64,000 bases of DNA from Podocnemis expansa (taxonomy: Eukaryota > Chordata > Testudines > Podocnemididae): assembly GCA_007922195.1 (NCBI GenBank), contig ML682005.1:34442639-34506638 (forward strand). The letters are read 5' to 3'. The notes beneath the pieces were generated by a model, which saw only the letters and a list, made by a program, of their open reading frames with translations, searched no databases and was not told the origin of the DNA. Below, piece after piece: positions 24,440-39,000 of this stretch. The stretch's first letter is position 1. Every line of letters begins with the position of its first letter. A program made the translations under genes and the position numbers.

Positions 24440-27001
24440 AAAAGATGGGGGCTTCAGGAAGGGAGAATATGGGGGGGGAGGGAGACAGAGGAAATATAAT
24501 GTCCTAAATAAATATAAATGGCAAATAAATAAAAATAAACTTGTAAAGAAAAAAAGTGAGAAAAACAAGACTACTTTAGGGGCAATCAAGTCCTTATGCA
24601 ATAGTCTTCATCAAAAATCTATTGATACTGACCGCTGGACAGCTTTATCATGCCTTGACAGTCGGTGACTTGTAGTTGGCACCTCTTCAATTTCATCTAT
24701 CTCACACGCATCTGCAGCATCTTGGGAGTAACTATGTTTCATAACAGGGATATTTCTTCTGTTCATGGGCTGGATGAGGGGCTTTACTGGTTGGGGCTGT
24801 ATTTCTGTCAAGATAGAAGCATCTCTTGTGCTGAGGTTACTACGGCTGCCTTTAGTGCTAGACAATTGTGATCCACAGTGATGGTCATGAATGCATTTTG
24901 AAGATGATCTCCGCAGTTTATGATAATTTTCAAAGTCATCTGCAACATCTGCAAGGTCAGATGCAGCCCCTGTCCCTCTAAGAGTACATAACTCATAATG
25001 AGGAGGCTCAAACACCTCCTGGAATACTGTTTGATCGAAGTCTGTTTTCCTTTGGACAAATTTTTTGCGAGGTTGTTTGATCTGTACTATAACAGAGATA
25101 ACAATGAGGATGATCACAATGCAAGAGGTCACCCCAATTATAGTCCCACTGGTATTGGTAAGTTGGTCCAATATGTTAGCCTTCCTTTTCTCTGTGTAAC
25201 AGAAGAAAAGCACAGCATTAATGTCTGATTAAAAAATAAAAATAAAAATAAAAACAGACATGATGGATTTGAAACTTATTAAAATGCTGTTGCTATTCTG
25301 TGGCTGCATTTACAAGTGCAATTAAAAAAATTAAAAGTAATATTAATAAAAGCTAATGCAATCACATATATGATACTACAAACTTTCCAATTTGTCAAGT
25401 GATCCTCAGAATGCAACCAAATTCAAATATATGAAAGGCTAGTTTAGTTTTTAAAAATCATGTTTAATTTTATCCCCAAATCCCCATTATATTCCAAAAC
25501 AAATCTTAAGCCTGCTATACCACACTCCTGTTTTACTTTATTTTCATCTTTATAGATGTATGCAGTTGGCAAATGAGATCAGTGAAGCAGTAACAGTTTA
25601 CAATTTCAATATTAGTATTTCTTAGCATTTAAAATTCATCCCAACTCCTAGTATCAATGAGCAGAGCTTAGGGTATTTCAAAGCTGAGCAAAACTGGGAG
25701 AAAATGGAGGAGTTATTCAAAATAAGGGTGCCAGGAAAAATCCTCTATCACCCATTATTTATTGAATTTGCATTAAGATCTAAAACCATGTTAATAAATA
25801 TGATCCTTCAGAACACCACAAGCTCAAACTCAAAGGTTGATCCTGCTACGCGCTGCCTGTTCCTCACTATTGGCTGTCATGTGCAGATCTAGCCCACTGT
25901 TAACATAAGAAAAGGAAATTCACCTGCCTAATAAAATATTTGTCCCAGCAATAAAAATATAGAGTGGACTCCCAGAAAGGGAATTAAATTTTATATTCCT
26001 CTTCTACATATTTCTCTGTGGTTTGCTTCCTCATCTACAGGTTCACAGATGAGCTGATAATAGAGCTCAAGAGGAGGTGAAAGAGTTCAGTGCCTCTCAG
26101 GAATAGGAGCTTTAGGTACAGGACATTTAATGCAACATTGTGCAAAAGGTTTAACTTTTCATTCAGCCCCATTTCTACTGTCACACTAATGTATTACAGA
26201 CTGGTGTTATTTCAATATTGAATTCCAAAGTGGTAGCCGTGTTAGTCTGATTTAGCAAAACAAGCAAGGAGTCCTGTGTCACTTTTAAAGACTAACACAT
26301 TTATTTATTGCATGAGCTTCTGTGGGAGAAAATCCCACTTTGTCAAGTGTCTGATGAAGTGTGATTTTCACCCACAAAAGCTCATGTGATAAACAAATTT
26401 GTTAGTCTTTAAAAATGCCACAGGACTCCTTGCTTTTTTCAACATCAAAGGCATTCACCACGTATCAGTGACACTCACTGCTTAGCCTGCACAGTACTTG
26501 AGATACTACTTCACTTTTCATTGGACTACTACCGAAGAATGGTTTGGGGCCCTCCAACTGACTGAGGAAGAACCACAGCAGCACCAGATTCCAAAAGAAA
26601 CAGCATAGCAATCAGCCTGTGTGTTCACTGAAGACAGCAAACCTAGTTTGCTAGTCACATTTATTAAGGGGAATAAATAGAAAAAAGTGTCTTAGGAGTA
26701 ATAATATAGCTTCAACATGACACTTAGACAATGGAAGATGAGATTCATTCTACAAGTTAAAGGAAAGAGTGGGTCGTCCCCCCCGACTCTTTGTTTTTTA
26801 TTTATTTATGAAGAAAAAAGAAATGCGATCGATACAACTTTTCCTCAGCTGTAAGCTCTTAGCTTCTGCAGGGAATATTACTTATTTTAAGCGTTTCATT
26901 GTGTTCTTTGCCATTATGAGTTCATTTACATTTTACTTTCTCTCACTGCTTGTCAGAGATTTTACAGACTTCAGTGGACTTACAGGCTGACAGCTAAGCC
27001 A

Positions 27002-27038
<37 letters not shown>

Positions 27039-30000
27039 TGATTGGTCCCTGAATTTTGCTTATCCCGTTTTTCAGGAACAAATCTGCAGAGACAGAATAA
27101 ACAAATGGTCCCCACAGCTTTAAGGCAGAATTAGTTAAATCATTTCTTCTGACAAAAACAGATGCAGGGCTGGATTATCACAGGAGCTTTAAGGGCTGAA
27201 GCCTCAGACCCCAGCCAAAAAGGGGAACTCAGGCTCCAGCCTCCAAAACCCCTATCCATCTTCCCCTTATCCTGCTCAGTGACAACAGGGCTGGTGTGCC
27301 AAGAATGCTCCTGCCCTGCCAGCGGTGGGGGGCATGGGGCCCTGGAGCCAGAGGCCTGGCTCTGTTTTCCAGACCAGGTCTGTGGCAGGGTGGGTCAGCA
27401 CTGCCTTTGGGCCAACTGCCCCCTTCACTCTAGCAGAGCCTTCCAGGGCCCCTGGCCCTGGTGAGCTGCACTGCATCATTGCATGCCAGTCATCTGCACC
27501 CCAGTACTGGGGGCGGACTGGCCGAAGCAGGGTAAGAGCAGGCTTTGGCCCCAGCCACTGAGAAATTATACATGGATTTGACTGCTTGATACAGAATACT
27601 CCTGTTGCGCCTGGGGTTTCCATGCTTCTATTATGAGCCCCAGCTAGAAAAAGAATTATTTGAAATGTAATACGGGATGTTCTTTCCCCCCACTGCCCTG
27701 GCCCTCCGTATTGATGTCAAAGTAGCTAAAGACAGTCTAAATCTTTCTGTCTCCTCCTACCCTATTTCACAAAAGAGCAAATACCAAAGCAAAGAAAAAA
27801 AGGCAAACGCTATATTCACGTGTACCTGTGTTTTCATCCCTTTTCTTTTGCGCTGTAGTCTGTTATATATCGCCTCTCATTTGCTTTCTTGAAGCCTTAA
27901 ACCCACATAGCCCATAGGTTAATAAGTCACTGAGTATAATCATGCTGATCCCCTTAGAGTTAAATATCTTGACAATTTCAATCATGTATACCTATAAATT
28001 ACCTTTGCAGTGATTCTCATCCCAAGGGTACACACAGTTCTGGAGTCCATTGCAAACCAATGTATTATTAATACACATATTACTGTGGCAGAAAAATGCA
28101 TTGGCTTCACAGGGTGCTAAAACCAAAAAGAAAGAAAAAATCGATATTTAACAGTAAATCACTCACCTTTCAACAATACGAATATCTAGGAATGGTAATG
28201 TATCTTAAATAGCAGCTAACTATATGACAGAGTTTCCCTAAAATTAGTTATTCTTTATTATACTAATTACAACAATATATGGCTCTCAAGGCACACACAG
28301 CATACTAAACAGAGGCATATGATTTCTAAAGATGATTGGGGCTACTACCCCCCCCCTTTTTTTTTTAATTTTAACAACAAATGTTCCAGTTTAGAATGAG
28401 TTGAAATTCCAGTTCTAAATAAAATACTTTTGTCAATAATCTACATATTTGGCTCAGCTGAACACGGACATTCCACAGGAGATAAAATACTCTGAATGAT
28501 AGGAAAAGATGGCTACAATAAAATTTCACTCTTCTAATAACACATGAACAAAAATTATAAAGTTCTGTGACCTAGGTGTACCTCATAGGTCACTAATACT
28601 ACAAAAGCTTCAGGATGAAAGCTGTTCTGAAGGCCATATGCTATCAGTCTGCACATGAAAAATTGGTGCCATTGAATAGCGTGTGCTTATATTGAAAGTC
28701 CTAAGCAGTAGGCTGGTAAGAATTCTTCTTCAAAATGCTTTAAAACAGTAAAACTAAAATATTTTATACTACTTATGTATAGATCATTCACTTCATTAGT
28801 GGTTCTATTGTTCCTTAAGTCAAAGAAATTCAGTGAGATTTTTACCTGTTTTTTTAATGGCTACTATTTGTTATATCAGAGTTAAATCAATCTAAACACA
28901 CTGGTTAAAGTTAATATTTGGGCTTATATAACACAGAGTATTTGCACAAACACTGAAACTCTTAAACGATCTAATCACTTTGATTAATCAAGAAGATTGT
29001 GACGCTCACAATAATGACTTTAGACGTCAACTGTTGTTCTCATGAGAGCAAGTATCCCATGGTTTTTTTATGTCATACATCTGAATGTCATTGAAACAGA
29101 AATATTTTAGAGCAGTTTCAGAACACCTCTTTCATTATTTTCAAATTAAGAACAGTACAAAGCATTTATACTGTGGAATTAATGGTTCCATATATCATAT
29201 CAAAAGAAATCCACTTTTTAAAAAGTGCCTATTGGCAGATTTCCATAATTGACTAAAATGGATTCTTCCGAGCTGTTAGTCTGTTAAGCAAAAAATAAAT
29301 GTTATCAAAACTTGTACATTTCCAAAAAACACAGTCATCCAATAGAACATAGTCAGCTATAATGTTTCTTTTCAGTTTTAGCACATACAACAAAAGCCAC
29401 TTAATTACTCAAGCAAGCAAAAATTGTAATGCCTCCAAAAGAGCAGTTATGCATCATCAGTTAAATATAACACCTTTTTAAAAAGCATATTTATGATCAG
29501 AGATATATATTTATCTATTTCTATGTTATCCCCTTCTTGCTTTTAAAAAGTCTTTAATATCTACCATGAGAATGGATCCTTGTTTTCACCACTGAGTTGC
29601 TCTTAAAAAACAAAAAACAAAAAATCCTTTAAATTAGTAGTCATAAATTGTACATGTGTCAAAATACACTTGGGTGGAAAATGTGGCATATTTGGCTCAC
29701 AGGAGACTCCAGAATTGGGGGAACTATTCTTCCATTTGGATCTTTGAAGTTCCCTCCTGCCCTGTCAGATTGAGTTTGGAATTTAAACATTTCAAAACTG
29801 AAGTTCAGCTAAACTGAAATGATTGGATTCCACTTGGCTTCAATAGCAAACCAACAGACCAGATGAGCTATACTCAGATCTCAACCCAATATGCTGAATG
29901 GATTGGGAAATCCTTCCCCTTCCTAGCCATGGCCCCAGGGTAGGCTGATCAGATGTCCTGAGTTTATAGGAACAGTCCCAATATCTAGGCCTTTGTCTTG

Positions 30001-33000
30001 CAACAGCGGCATTCACCCCCTACTGCTGTCCTGGTTTTTTATGCTTGCTATCTGGTCACCCTATCCTAAGCTGAGTTTTAAGTTTGTTACATGAAGGTTT
30101 GTATTCTAAATTATATGGAAACAACACAATCAGGGCCAGATTAACCAAGGGGTTTCACAGACTGCAGCTCCAGGTCCTGGGCTTGAGGGGGCACTGAGCT
30201 ACACAAAAAATAAAAATGAGGTGCCAGCTGACCCAAGCACCGCCAACCTGTGCTGCATCATGTGTGGGATGGGCTGGTCTACCAGGCCTCAGTGCTGCCA
30301 TGCCTACCTGGTTGCCCAGTTTGTGGGCCCTAAACTGGATAGGTCCCCCACATCAAGTGCCCTGCACTGGCCAGGTCCCCCCACACTGAGTGTCAGCCAG
30401 GCCCACTGCCATGGCTAACTGGCCTGTGGCCCTCTCCCCCCCAGCACACCTGCACACCTGAATGCTGCCCCAATCCACCCCCCCCAGGATGGGTGCCACC
30501 ACAGTGGGAGGGGGCAAAAGTGGGCAGCCCTGGGCCCTCAGGAGCCTTAATCTAGCAATGCCCACAACAACTGATCATCAGGCTCAAGAGGAACAGCAGA
30601 AAGAGATTGTCTTGCAGTGGCCAATAACTGCTGAAAGGGATGCACACTTATTGGCAGTTATGTGCTACTGCAGTAGTCTCTCTCTCTGCTGCTGCTGCTG
30701 CTACTATGTGAAGCCACTTGACAATGGGGGCTGGTGGAGACACCATCCTATGTCAAATCTGAGAGAAAAAAGATGGTAGAAAAAAAGAGTTTTAGAGGAA
30801 AGAAAAATATTTTTTTCATATATTTAAGATTGATAGTGGGAAATCCAAAAGGATATTTAGGATAGTTCACAGGACCTGTAGAAGTGGTTGAGATCACACA
30901 GGGAAAAATGAAAAAGAAGTAAAATAGACCATGGACAAAACCTCAAGGGATGTCACCTGAACTGAGGATGGAAGGGGAACCACTAGCATGGGAGTCGGAC
31001 AGTTTCAGGACAGTGATTAGTTCATGGTGTTGAAGATAAACATATCAGGGAGGAATGGTATACAAAACAAACCTTGAGATGGGACAAGTGGATCATCAGT
31101 GATAATCATACCGAGGGCAGTATCAGAAAAGCAGCAAGTGTGAGGAACAGGTTAGAGGATTTCACAGTGCAGGTGGGAAGAGTGGACTTTGATGTATGAA
31201 GCACTGTATGTTAAGAAGCTTAAAAGTGAAAGGGAGGAGGAACTGAGCAAGTTTGTTTTAAAGGCAGAGGAAACAAGAACGAACAAGGGAAAAGATGAGA
31301 GTAAGAGATTGAGAATAAAAGAAAGAACACTGGAGTGACAGAACTATGGAAGAATGAGAAAGTGGGTAGGAGATAGGTCCTGGGCCTAAATATGTAGTGA
31401 AGCGTGGCAGCCCCCAAGCCATGCTGTATAAAGATGAACACACTAACAGCAAGCAGAAACCCAAATGTCACTAATTCATAAATCTAAACTATAAGAAAGT
31501 ATAAGACGTTTAAAATAGTCGGTTCTTCAATATGAGGCCCTGAACCTTAGGGGAGTAGGTAAAATAGAAAACCTTCAGGATTTTTTATTAGTGGTTCTTA
31601 TAAAAGTGAAGGATGGGATCTAGCAACATTGAAGGCTTATCAGTTCCTCACTAGAGAGGAGAAATAGCTCCATAGTGACCTCTGCATTTTAAAGAGATAG
31701 AGCAGTAAGATGCAGCAGAGGAGATTCTGAGTGTCACAACTCTGGAATGTGTGAATCACAGTCACTCCAGAAAGTAACAGAGTAGACTAGGAATGGCTGG
31801 CATCCCCTGAATGCCCTGGAAAGATTAAGCTGGTCATTAGGATCTCCTGAAGAAGACAGCATAGAAGATGGAAAGGAGATGGGATCAGGCAGTGCAATGG
31901 CTGTTCATAGGGTTGGATGGGATGCCTGAAATTTCCAGAAATCGGCCCTGAAAAAAAATCTGAGTTCGGGTTATGTGTCACTAATACTAGTGAAGATTTT
32001 AAACTCAGGGTTAAGTTTATTCCTCATAAACAGAGGATTCTGATACCACCAGCTACAGCTAGATGCAAGAGAGAAAACATAGTGCAATATTTTCCACACA
32101 ACTTGGCCAGTGCAAGTACAAAATGATTGTTATCCCAGATTGGAGCCTCTCATAGCAGAGTACCCAAGTTAGGTAGTGAGTCTCTTAATATTCAAAAGTG
32201 TCACTTAGGAACTAGAGAGACATAGCCACACTCATTTCCTCTGCTTCCCAAACAAGACTTAGATTAAGAGCTCGAAAGGTGACTGGACTACAAGTTAGTA
32301 ATTACACATTTTCAGAACAAGGAATAAATTCTAACACAACTGATCTTTTTGGTTCTATTTTTCTTTCATAATTTTTTTTTACTTTAAAAATACTCAAAAC
32401 ATAAGAAAATTTTAGTTTTAAATAGTTCATATCAATTTAATACACTAGTGAAAGGCAATTTAAACCCATCTACTTTGTTTCCAACTTCCATTTGAAATGT
32501 TGCCCAGTCACTTAAGCATTATTTCACTGCAGTGCTACAGTGTATGTCACGTGACACAGAGAATCTTTGCTCACAGATTGTTTCACATCCTCTCGGCTAC
32601 TGAAAATATCAGACACAAGATGGTGCACTAACACTAGAGGATCTGAAAACACATTTAATGCTCAGAATATGAAGTAAATGGGTAGCCTCACCTCACTGAG
32701 AGAAAATTCTCTTCAGGGAGAATGACTAAAACCCCAAGATAAACACAACATACTAAACTATGCATACAAGACACTCTCTCTTTAATGTCTAGTGCTTGAG
32801 GCTCTCCCTTGCAAAAGTTAGACCCTAAATTCTAATCTGTGTTCCAAATTAAGTGCCACTTCCTTTTGTTTTGTAAACGGAGCCTTCTGAATCTGGTCAG
32901 ATGTCTTCTCCCCAAAACTATTCAGTAAATTTGTTTCAAATTCATAAATGACTTTAGTCAGCCTCAAGCTACATTTTTCAGCAAATAAACCTATTTGTTT

Positions 33001-36000
33001 TGCTCAGCTCTGATCGAGTGTCATTCCATACGCCCAAACATACAACACAATGCAATACAAAACAAATGAAAGCAGTACTTTCCCCCTCTTTGATCAAAGT
33101 CTAATTTGCTACTGTTACCTAAAGGTAAGGTAAAGTAAAGCAAACAGTTATTTCAGCAAGCTATGTTTTATATGATTCAAGAAATCTAAAGATAGTCCAA
33201 ATCTGCGCAACAACCCTCAAAAGAGTATATGGTACACATAAATTTACATGAAATATAAACTATTATATTTGATGTCTGTTTATGATGTGAATGAAATATA
33301 CTATTATCTACCTACACCAAAATTCTGTACACCTGCATGGCTGTTCTGGGAATGAAAAACAAACACTATTATACAACAGCGTCAAAATATTTGTATAAAG
33401 TAAAATCCTGACTTATCACTGAACGGGCAAGACAAGATCTTCACTATCCAGCTGAACTCAAAGAATGAATTCTTAGAGGCATACCCTCTTCATGAACAGC
33501 AATAAAAGAAAGTCATCAATTTTCCCTCCCCCCCATCTCTCCTCCTAGAACCCTAGGATATTTCTTCACTGCACTGTTTACCAGACCCTTTCCTGAGTTC
33601 TAGCCCAAACCTCCTTCCTATCATCCATACAGAAAAAGCCTGTGACCTTGATTTAGAGATGCTTTAAGGCTGGGCTAGCTGAAGATGGGAGCTAGAATCT
33701 GGACTTTGTGTTAAACCAGGGGTTCTTAACTTTTTAGATGCCTCAAATCCCTTACAGCAATACAGGATAACTCTGCATCCCCCCTCTCCCCAAAAAATAC
33801 TTAATCTGTCATGATGATATCACGTTTGAAGTATACTGGGTGGGTGTTCTATGTTTAAATTATATGTTACTCCTACACCCCTTGGACTCCCTTTCCAGTT
33901 CCCACACCCCAGGTTAAGAACATCTGTGTTCAACACAGGCTGGAACCCACCCACTATGTGGTGAGGACACAAAATAAATCACTTGAGAACCAGTAATCCT
34001 CCAGCACTTTCACACAATTGTCCTGAAAGACAGACCAACTAGTTCTCTTGCAACTGTTAGTCTATACTGCTGGTAGCTGTTAATAGGAGATCCGCAAGCT
34101 ACACAGCATAGTCCATGCATCTTCCATCAACTTACATTCCCTTACTATGGCATCTCCTCTGCACTGCATCAATGAGACACTCTACTTGATGCAACCATAC
34201 TCTTTTCAGGGAATGGATTTACTGTGCCAACTAGAGATCACTTCTGGGATAGACTGAGCTGATCTCCATTGACCACTCATTCAATTCCCCTGCATCAATT
34301 TGTGTAGCCTGAGCAGTGTAGACACACCCTTAGTTGACCAGATAAGATTCAAGATGTCTCAGCACAAAAATAATGCCATATGCCCTGAGACATATAGCTG
34401 AATGTAGAAATAATGAGGGCACAATAAAAGTATGCTTTTGCAATGGGGATGCTCATCCTCAGGTCAGGGTAACCCAGATGCTCAAACTTGGATGCTGATC
34501 AGCAGGGTGATCTCTGCAGTGAAAACGAAGTTCCAGAAACTGAGTCAGTGATTCTATCCCCTACTATTACATATAGCAATTGCGGTGTTGGGAAGTGAGT
34601 ATCTATTTCACAAAATCCTCTGAGCACCCCATAAGTCACAGCATTGTGCTTAAGACATGTATATTTAATCTCCATGAGACTGTATTTCCGCTCTCCTTCT
34701 TACTGAACAAGAAGAACTTTCTTTTTACAAGATTACAAGAAGCAAAACTTTCAATTGTTCTTCCCACCCCAAGGTATTCATCCTTTAATCAATGAGGAAG
34801 AGGGGAGAGAAGAGTTCTTCTTTCAGACTCAGATGGAGAAACAAATCTATCACAGCAGTCACATGTCTACTACTTCATTTATGTCATCAAAATTGTTAAA
34901 ATAGCACCTTCTACAATACACTTGTTATTAATCGTGAAGGTTGAGATCACTTACACTTTGCTTTTCTGACATTAATGAGGCATGTTACATTATAAAAAAA
35001 CCTTCATTGACATTAGCAACTTGTCAATAATAATATTTCACTCAGTGCCTTTCTTTCTTGTTTATGATCACTCAAAAGCAGTTAGTCGGTTGCATAATAT
35101 TTTATTATTGGTTTCACTGAAGCACCTCAAAGTCCCAGTCAGAGACTAGGACAACACCATAATAACTAATATACCAAACACAGGACAGAAATATTGCATC
35201 TGTCCCAAAGATCTTACAAACTTAGTAAACAGGAATTTTGCTGACAATTACACATCAGTAGTCAAGATTATTTAAATCAATCAATCAATCAATCTTTGGA
35301 TATTGTTTCATAAAGACTAAACAATGTGGTTTGTGTTCAAGATTCTGCCACTCAAATGATAGGCCATGAGCTAATTTTGACAGCATACATGGGCCCAACA
35401 AGTCAAGTTGTTAACATGACTCTTTTCAACATTAAACTATTTTTAAAAAAAGATTCATGTTTTGGTACACAGTGCGCTCAGCCTGCTTAGTTTCAAGACA
35501 AATCCTTTTAACCAGTGGCTGATCAGGGGCCGCAGGGACCCTGGGCCTCCCTACCAGTGCCCTTACTCACCGGAGGGCTTTCTGCCCCACTAGCGGGCCA
35601 GTGCTGGGTAGGGGGGCATGGCTGGGGCCAGAGGCTGGAGGCAGCCTGGCTGGTCAGCCCTAGGGAGATGCAGGGCTGACTGCTGTGTGTGGTGAAGCCA
35701 CACCGGAGCCCATACTGCACACACAGCAGTCAGCCCAGCCACTACCACACCCTCCCTCCTCCCCCTGGGCCAAATAGCCACACCGCTTCTGGCCCAGCCT
35801 GCCCCACCCCTGGGGGCAGAGTGGCCAGTCCAGGGATGGGGTGAGAATGTGGATCAGCCAGTCCAGGGGCAAGGCAGGAGCTCAGGCTGGCCCACCACAT
35901 TCCCCTTCTCAGTGCTGGGCTCCCAGCAGGACGGAGTGGCCCCCACATTGTAGTGGGTCCCTGGGCCCAGGTCCCATTAGCCCATGCAGTAATCCACCCC

Positions 36001-39000
36001 TGCTTTTAACCTTTTATTAAAGATATAAAAAAAGAAAGATAACCACTAAACAAGTGAAATGTAAAACATTAAGTCAGGCTTTCATTTTAAACAACAATCC
36101 TTTATTCCTTTTCCTCTAGTTAGAGAGAGGTTTCAGAAGGAAACCCCCATTTGATAGCTTTTTAGATGGAGTTAAAGATGAGATGATTTTGTGTGTGTGT
36201 GTGAGAGACAGAGATCACAAGTTTACGGAGAGGGGTTGCAAATGCTCAGCCTCTGTGAATGCTGATAAGGATAGCATGAACCGGGGAGTCATCACAGCCT
36301 AAAATATTTTCAAATGGAGTGCCAACATAAAAATTTGAAACCCTCTTCAAAACCCATTTTCTAGAAAACAAAGAAAGACAAAGGGGAAGGGAAAAGATAG
36401 TAAATGCAGCTTCTCTCTCTAGCATTGATCCATGTGTCATCTTAGTACTAGAACAACACAGGTACAGCACACAGTCTTAGCAGACATTCAAGAACCTGGA
36501 AAACTTGTACCAGTGTCATTGTATTTAGAACATTGCTTTTAGTTGCCCTTGGTTTTTTTTTTTTTTTTACAAGCTTACAGAATTGTTGAAAAATACTAGT
36601 TTTGGCTGGCTATACCAGGACTTTTTGGATAGGAGGCAAAAGGAAAGAGAGGAAAGAGAATTAATTAGGGAAGGAAAAAGACACATTGGGAAAGGGGGAA
36701 CAACCAAAGTCTCACATCTGAGATGGTGTTTGGGATTTAGTTAGAGCTGGTGGTGACAACTGGATCTCTCTCTATGACCCATTTGGTAAGGCCATTCCTC
36801 AGTATTGTGATGAGGAAAGTGCAACATTGTTACAGTGTATCCTGGAGTCTTAGCCATGATGGTGAAGCTCATTTTCCCCTTCTTTCAGTCAGCAATTGTT
36901 GAATTAGATTCCACCAATTTTCCTTCAAAAGTCTCCTTTTTCTTTTCTTTTGAAAATCACAAAATAGGAAATAGACTGTCATCCCATTGCTTAACCCATC
37001 AATAAAGACTAATTTCTGACACACTAATTTTGGTTCATTGACTTCATTCACAAATTCTCTTGCCTTCCAGGCAAGATCTTAACAATCCTTGAATTTTATC
37101 AGTGGGCCTTTTGGTTAGACTAATTCAGTCTGTATATTTTTTGCATCTTTTCCCATCAACATTTATTGTTACAGGGTTTTGTGACATTTTATACATCTGG
37201 TTTCCCACAGCTGGCTCACAAATTGGATAGGCCAATTACTGCCACAGCCACTCTTGATTCATGAGATTACTTGTAACATACTATTTAATGTGGGCTAAGG
37301 CAGCAGAATCACATCCAAAGCAAGGAAATGAAAAACTATGAGAGGCCAAACATTGTCTTAAGCTATATGCTTGCAAACTAACTGAAGCCAATGAGGTTAC
37401 AAAAGTGTAAACGTGAACAGAATGTGGCCCATATAACTTAATACTGTCCTCAGATACATCCTTGACTGTCATTAAAGTAAAGTGGGAAGATAGAATTGGG
37501 CCTATTGCATTATACTATTTTATAGTGATTTATTACATGCTGTTTTATACACAACTAGTAACCCAGAATACCTCATGGCACTGAATTCCCTATTGGGGAA
37601 GAGAGTGCAGCTTCACTGAAGTCAAGTGGTTTGCATCAATGTAACTGTCAGTAGAACCTGGACTCTGTTCTCTCACCTCCTGTGTAGTCCCACAGGTGCA
37701 GAGTCAATTCTTCCACATCTCTTCATTTGATTTGATATTTTGGTTTACTTTTTATAAGTTGGGCTGTAAAACAGAAGGTTTCAGTTTTTGAATTCTTGCC
37801 CTTTTGCACCATGCCTAAACAAAACAGTCTTGCAATTTTCTCCAGTTGATGGATGTAAGGAATATTTTATTTTTCACCCTCTGCAAAACTCAAAAATGGG
37901 TGAACAAATTTCACTCAAACTTCATAAAATGTTGCACATGTGAAAAATTTCAGCTTGGAAAAGAAGAATTTTTCAGAAAGGTATCAGAGTTTGAAGAAAA
38001 ATCTCAGTGCTGCCTGAGCTACCATATTCAAACACACACACACAAATTGTTCATATATTTACTGCATAATCTGCACACACACATTTCTTGTAATACAAAC
38101 ATATCCACACGTACAATTTATATGCATAGTCTATGTCTAGATCATGAAAATTTATTTTTCCAGTGGAATGGATGTCATGGCCGAGATCTGGGGTTTGGCG
38201 GTTTGGCACAGAGTGCATCTCAAAAACCTGCATACAAAGGTGGCTTAATTTATCTCCAGTTCTGGTATAGCTCTGTGAATCAGTGTCTTTCACTCTGCTC
38301 AGGACCAGAACAGCCTAAGGGATCCTCTCACTTAAGGAAGCTGCATGCAAGCTTGGATTATCAGAGGGGCTTTAAGAGCTTAAGGACTGAGCCTGGGGCT
38401 CCAGACCCTAAAACCTCTCCAATAATTCAGTGCTCCCTGCCCCGCTCACTGCTGGCAGGGCAGGAGTGCTTCAAGTGCTCCTGCCCTGCTGCTGATGCAG
38501 GGAGGGGGCGGAGCTGGGCCCTGGAGGCAGAGGCCAGGCTGGCTCTGTGCTCCTCCCTGCCCCTGGGCTGACAAGTCCTCCCTCGAGGAAGTGGAGGACA
38601 GAGCCTGGCCATGGCCTAGTCCTGTCCAGCCTTGTGGTTGGTGCCGTGGCATAGCTCTCCAGGGCCCATGACTAGGGTGGCTGCATTGGGGGCTCACTGT
38701 GCCACATGCTAGTCACAGCACCACCCCCCAGCAGATTGGCTGGAGCGGGAGCTCTCTCTGGCCCCAGGACCCACCCCACCATGACATGGAGGGAGCCCAG
38801 CCCCTAAGGTTGTGGATGGGCCCCAGGTGGGCGGTCCTATGGTTGGGTGCAGCCCAGGGCTCCTAGGCCAGTTAATCCCCCTAAAGGCCTAAAATCAGTT
38901 GAGTTAGTGTATCCCAAACACTCTCCCATTCTCCTACAACTCTAGCAGGAAGGATGGGAATGAATGAGAATATCATGAACTTTGTGTATTTAACAGTAAG

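Larger units (their letters stand above)
25192..28002 (-). other. NETO1: NETO1 intron (2.8 kb) between LDLa and transmembrane exons
   Basis: It contains an inverted pair of Penelope 3' ends (26231-26440), a poly(T) run near 27007-27033 and a G+C-rich element (27165-27560). The remaining parts are A+T-rich, without exon-like frames. Confidence 0.8.

Noticed and set aside
24323..24668. Open frames with KERKKERK- or [12 protein letters not shown] peptides
   Set aside because: They are translation of the (GAAA)n microsatellite and its assembly gap within a NETO1 intron.
25192..25213. Start methionine of the penultimate NETO1 exon frame (MLFFCYT)
   Set aside because: These codons are intronic: an acceptor AG at 25193-25192 matches the phase of the upstream LDLa exon.
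37846..38571. Longest open frame of the window, 241 codons on the plus strand
   Set aside because: No domain or signal peptide, low-complexity threonine-histidine stretch over a CA repeat, and the last third runs into a GC-rich mobile element.
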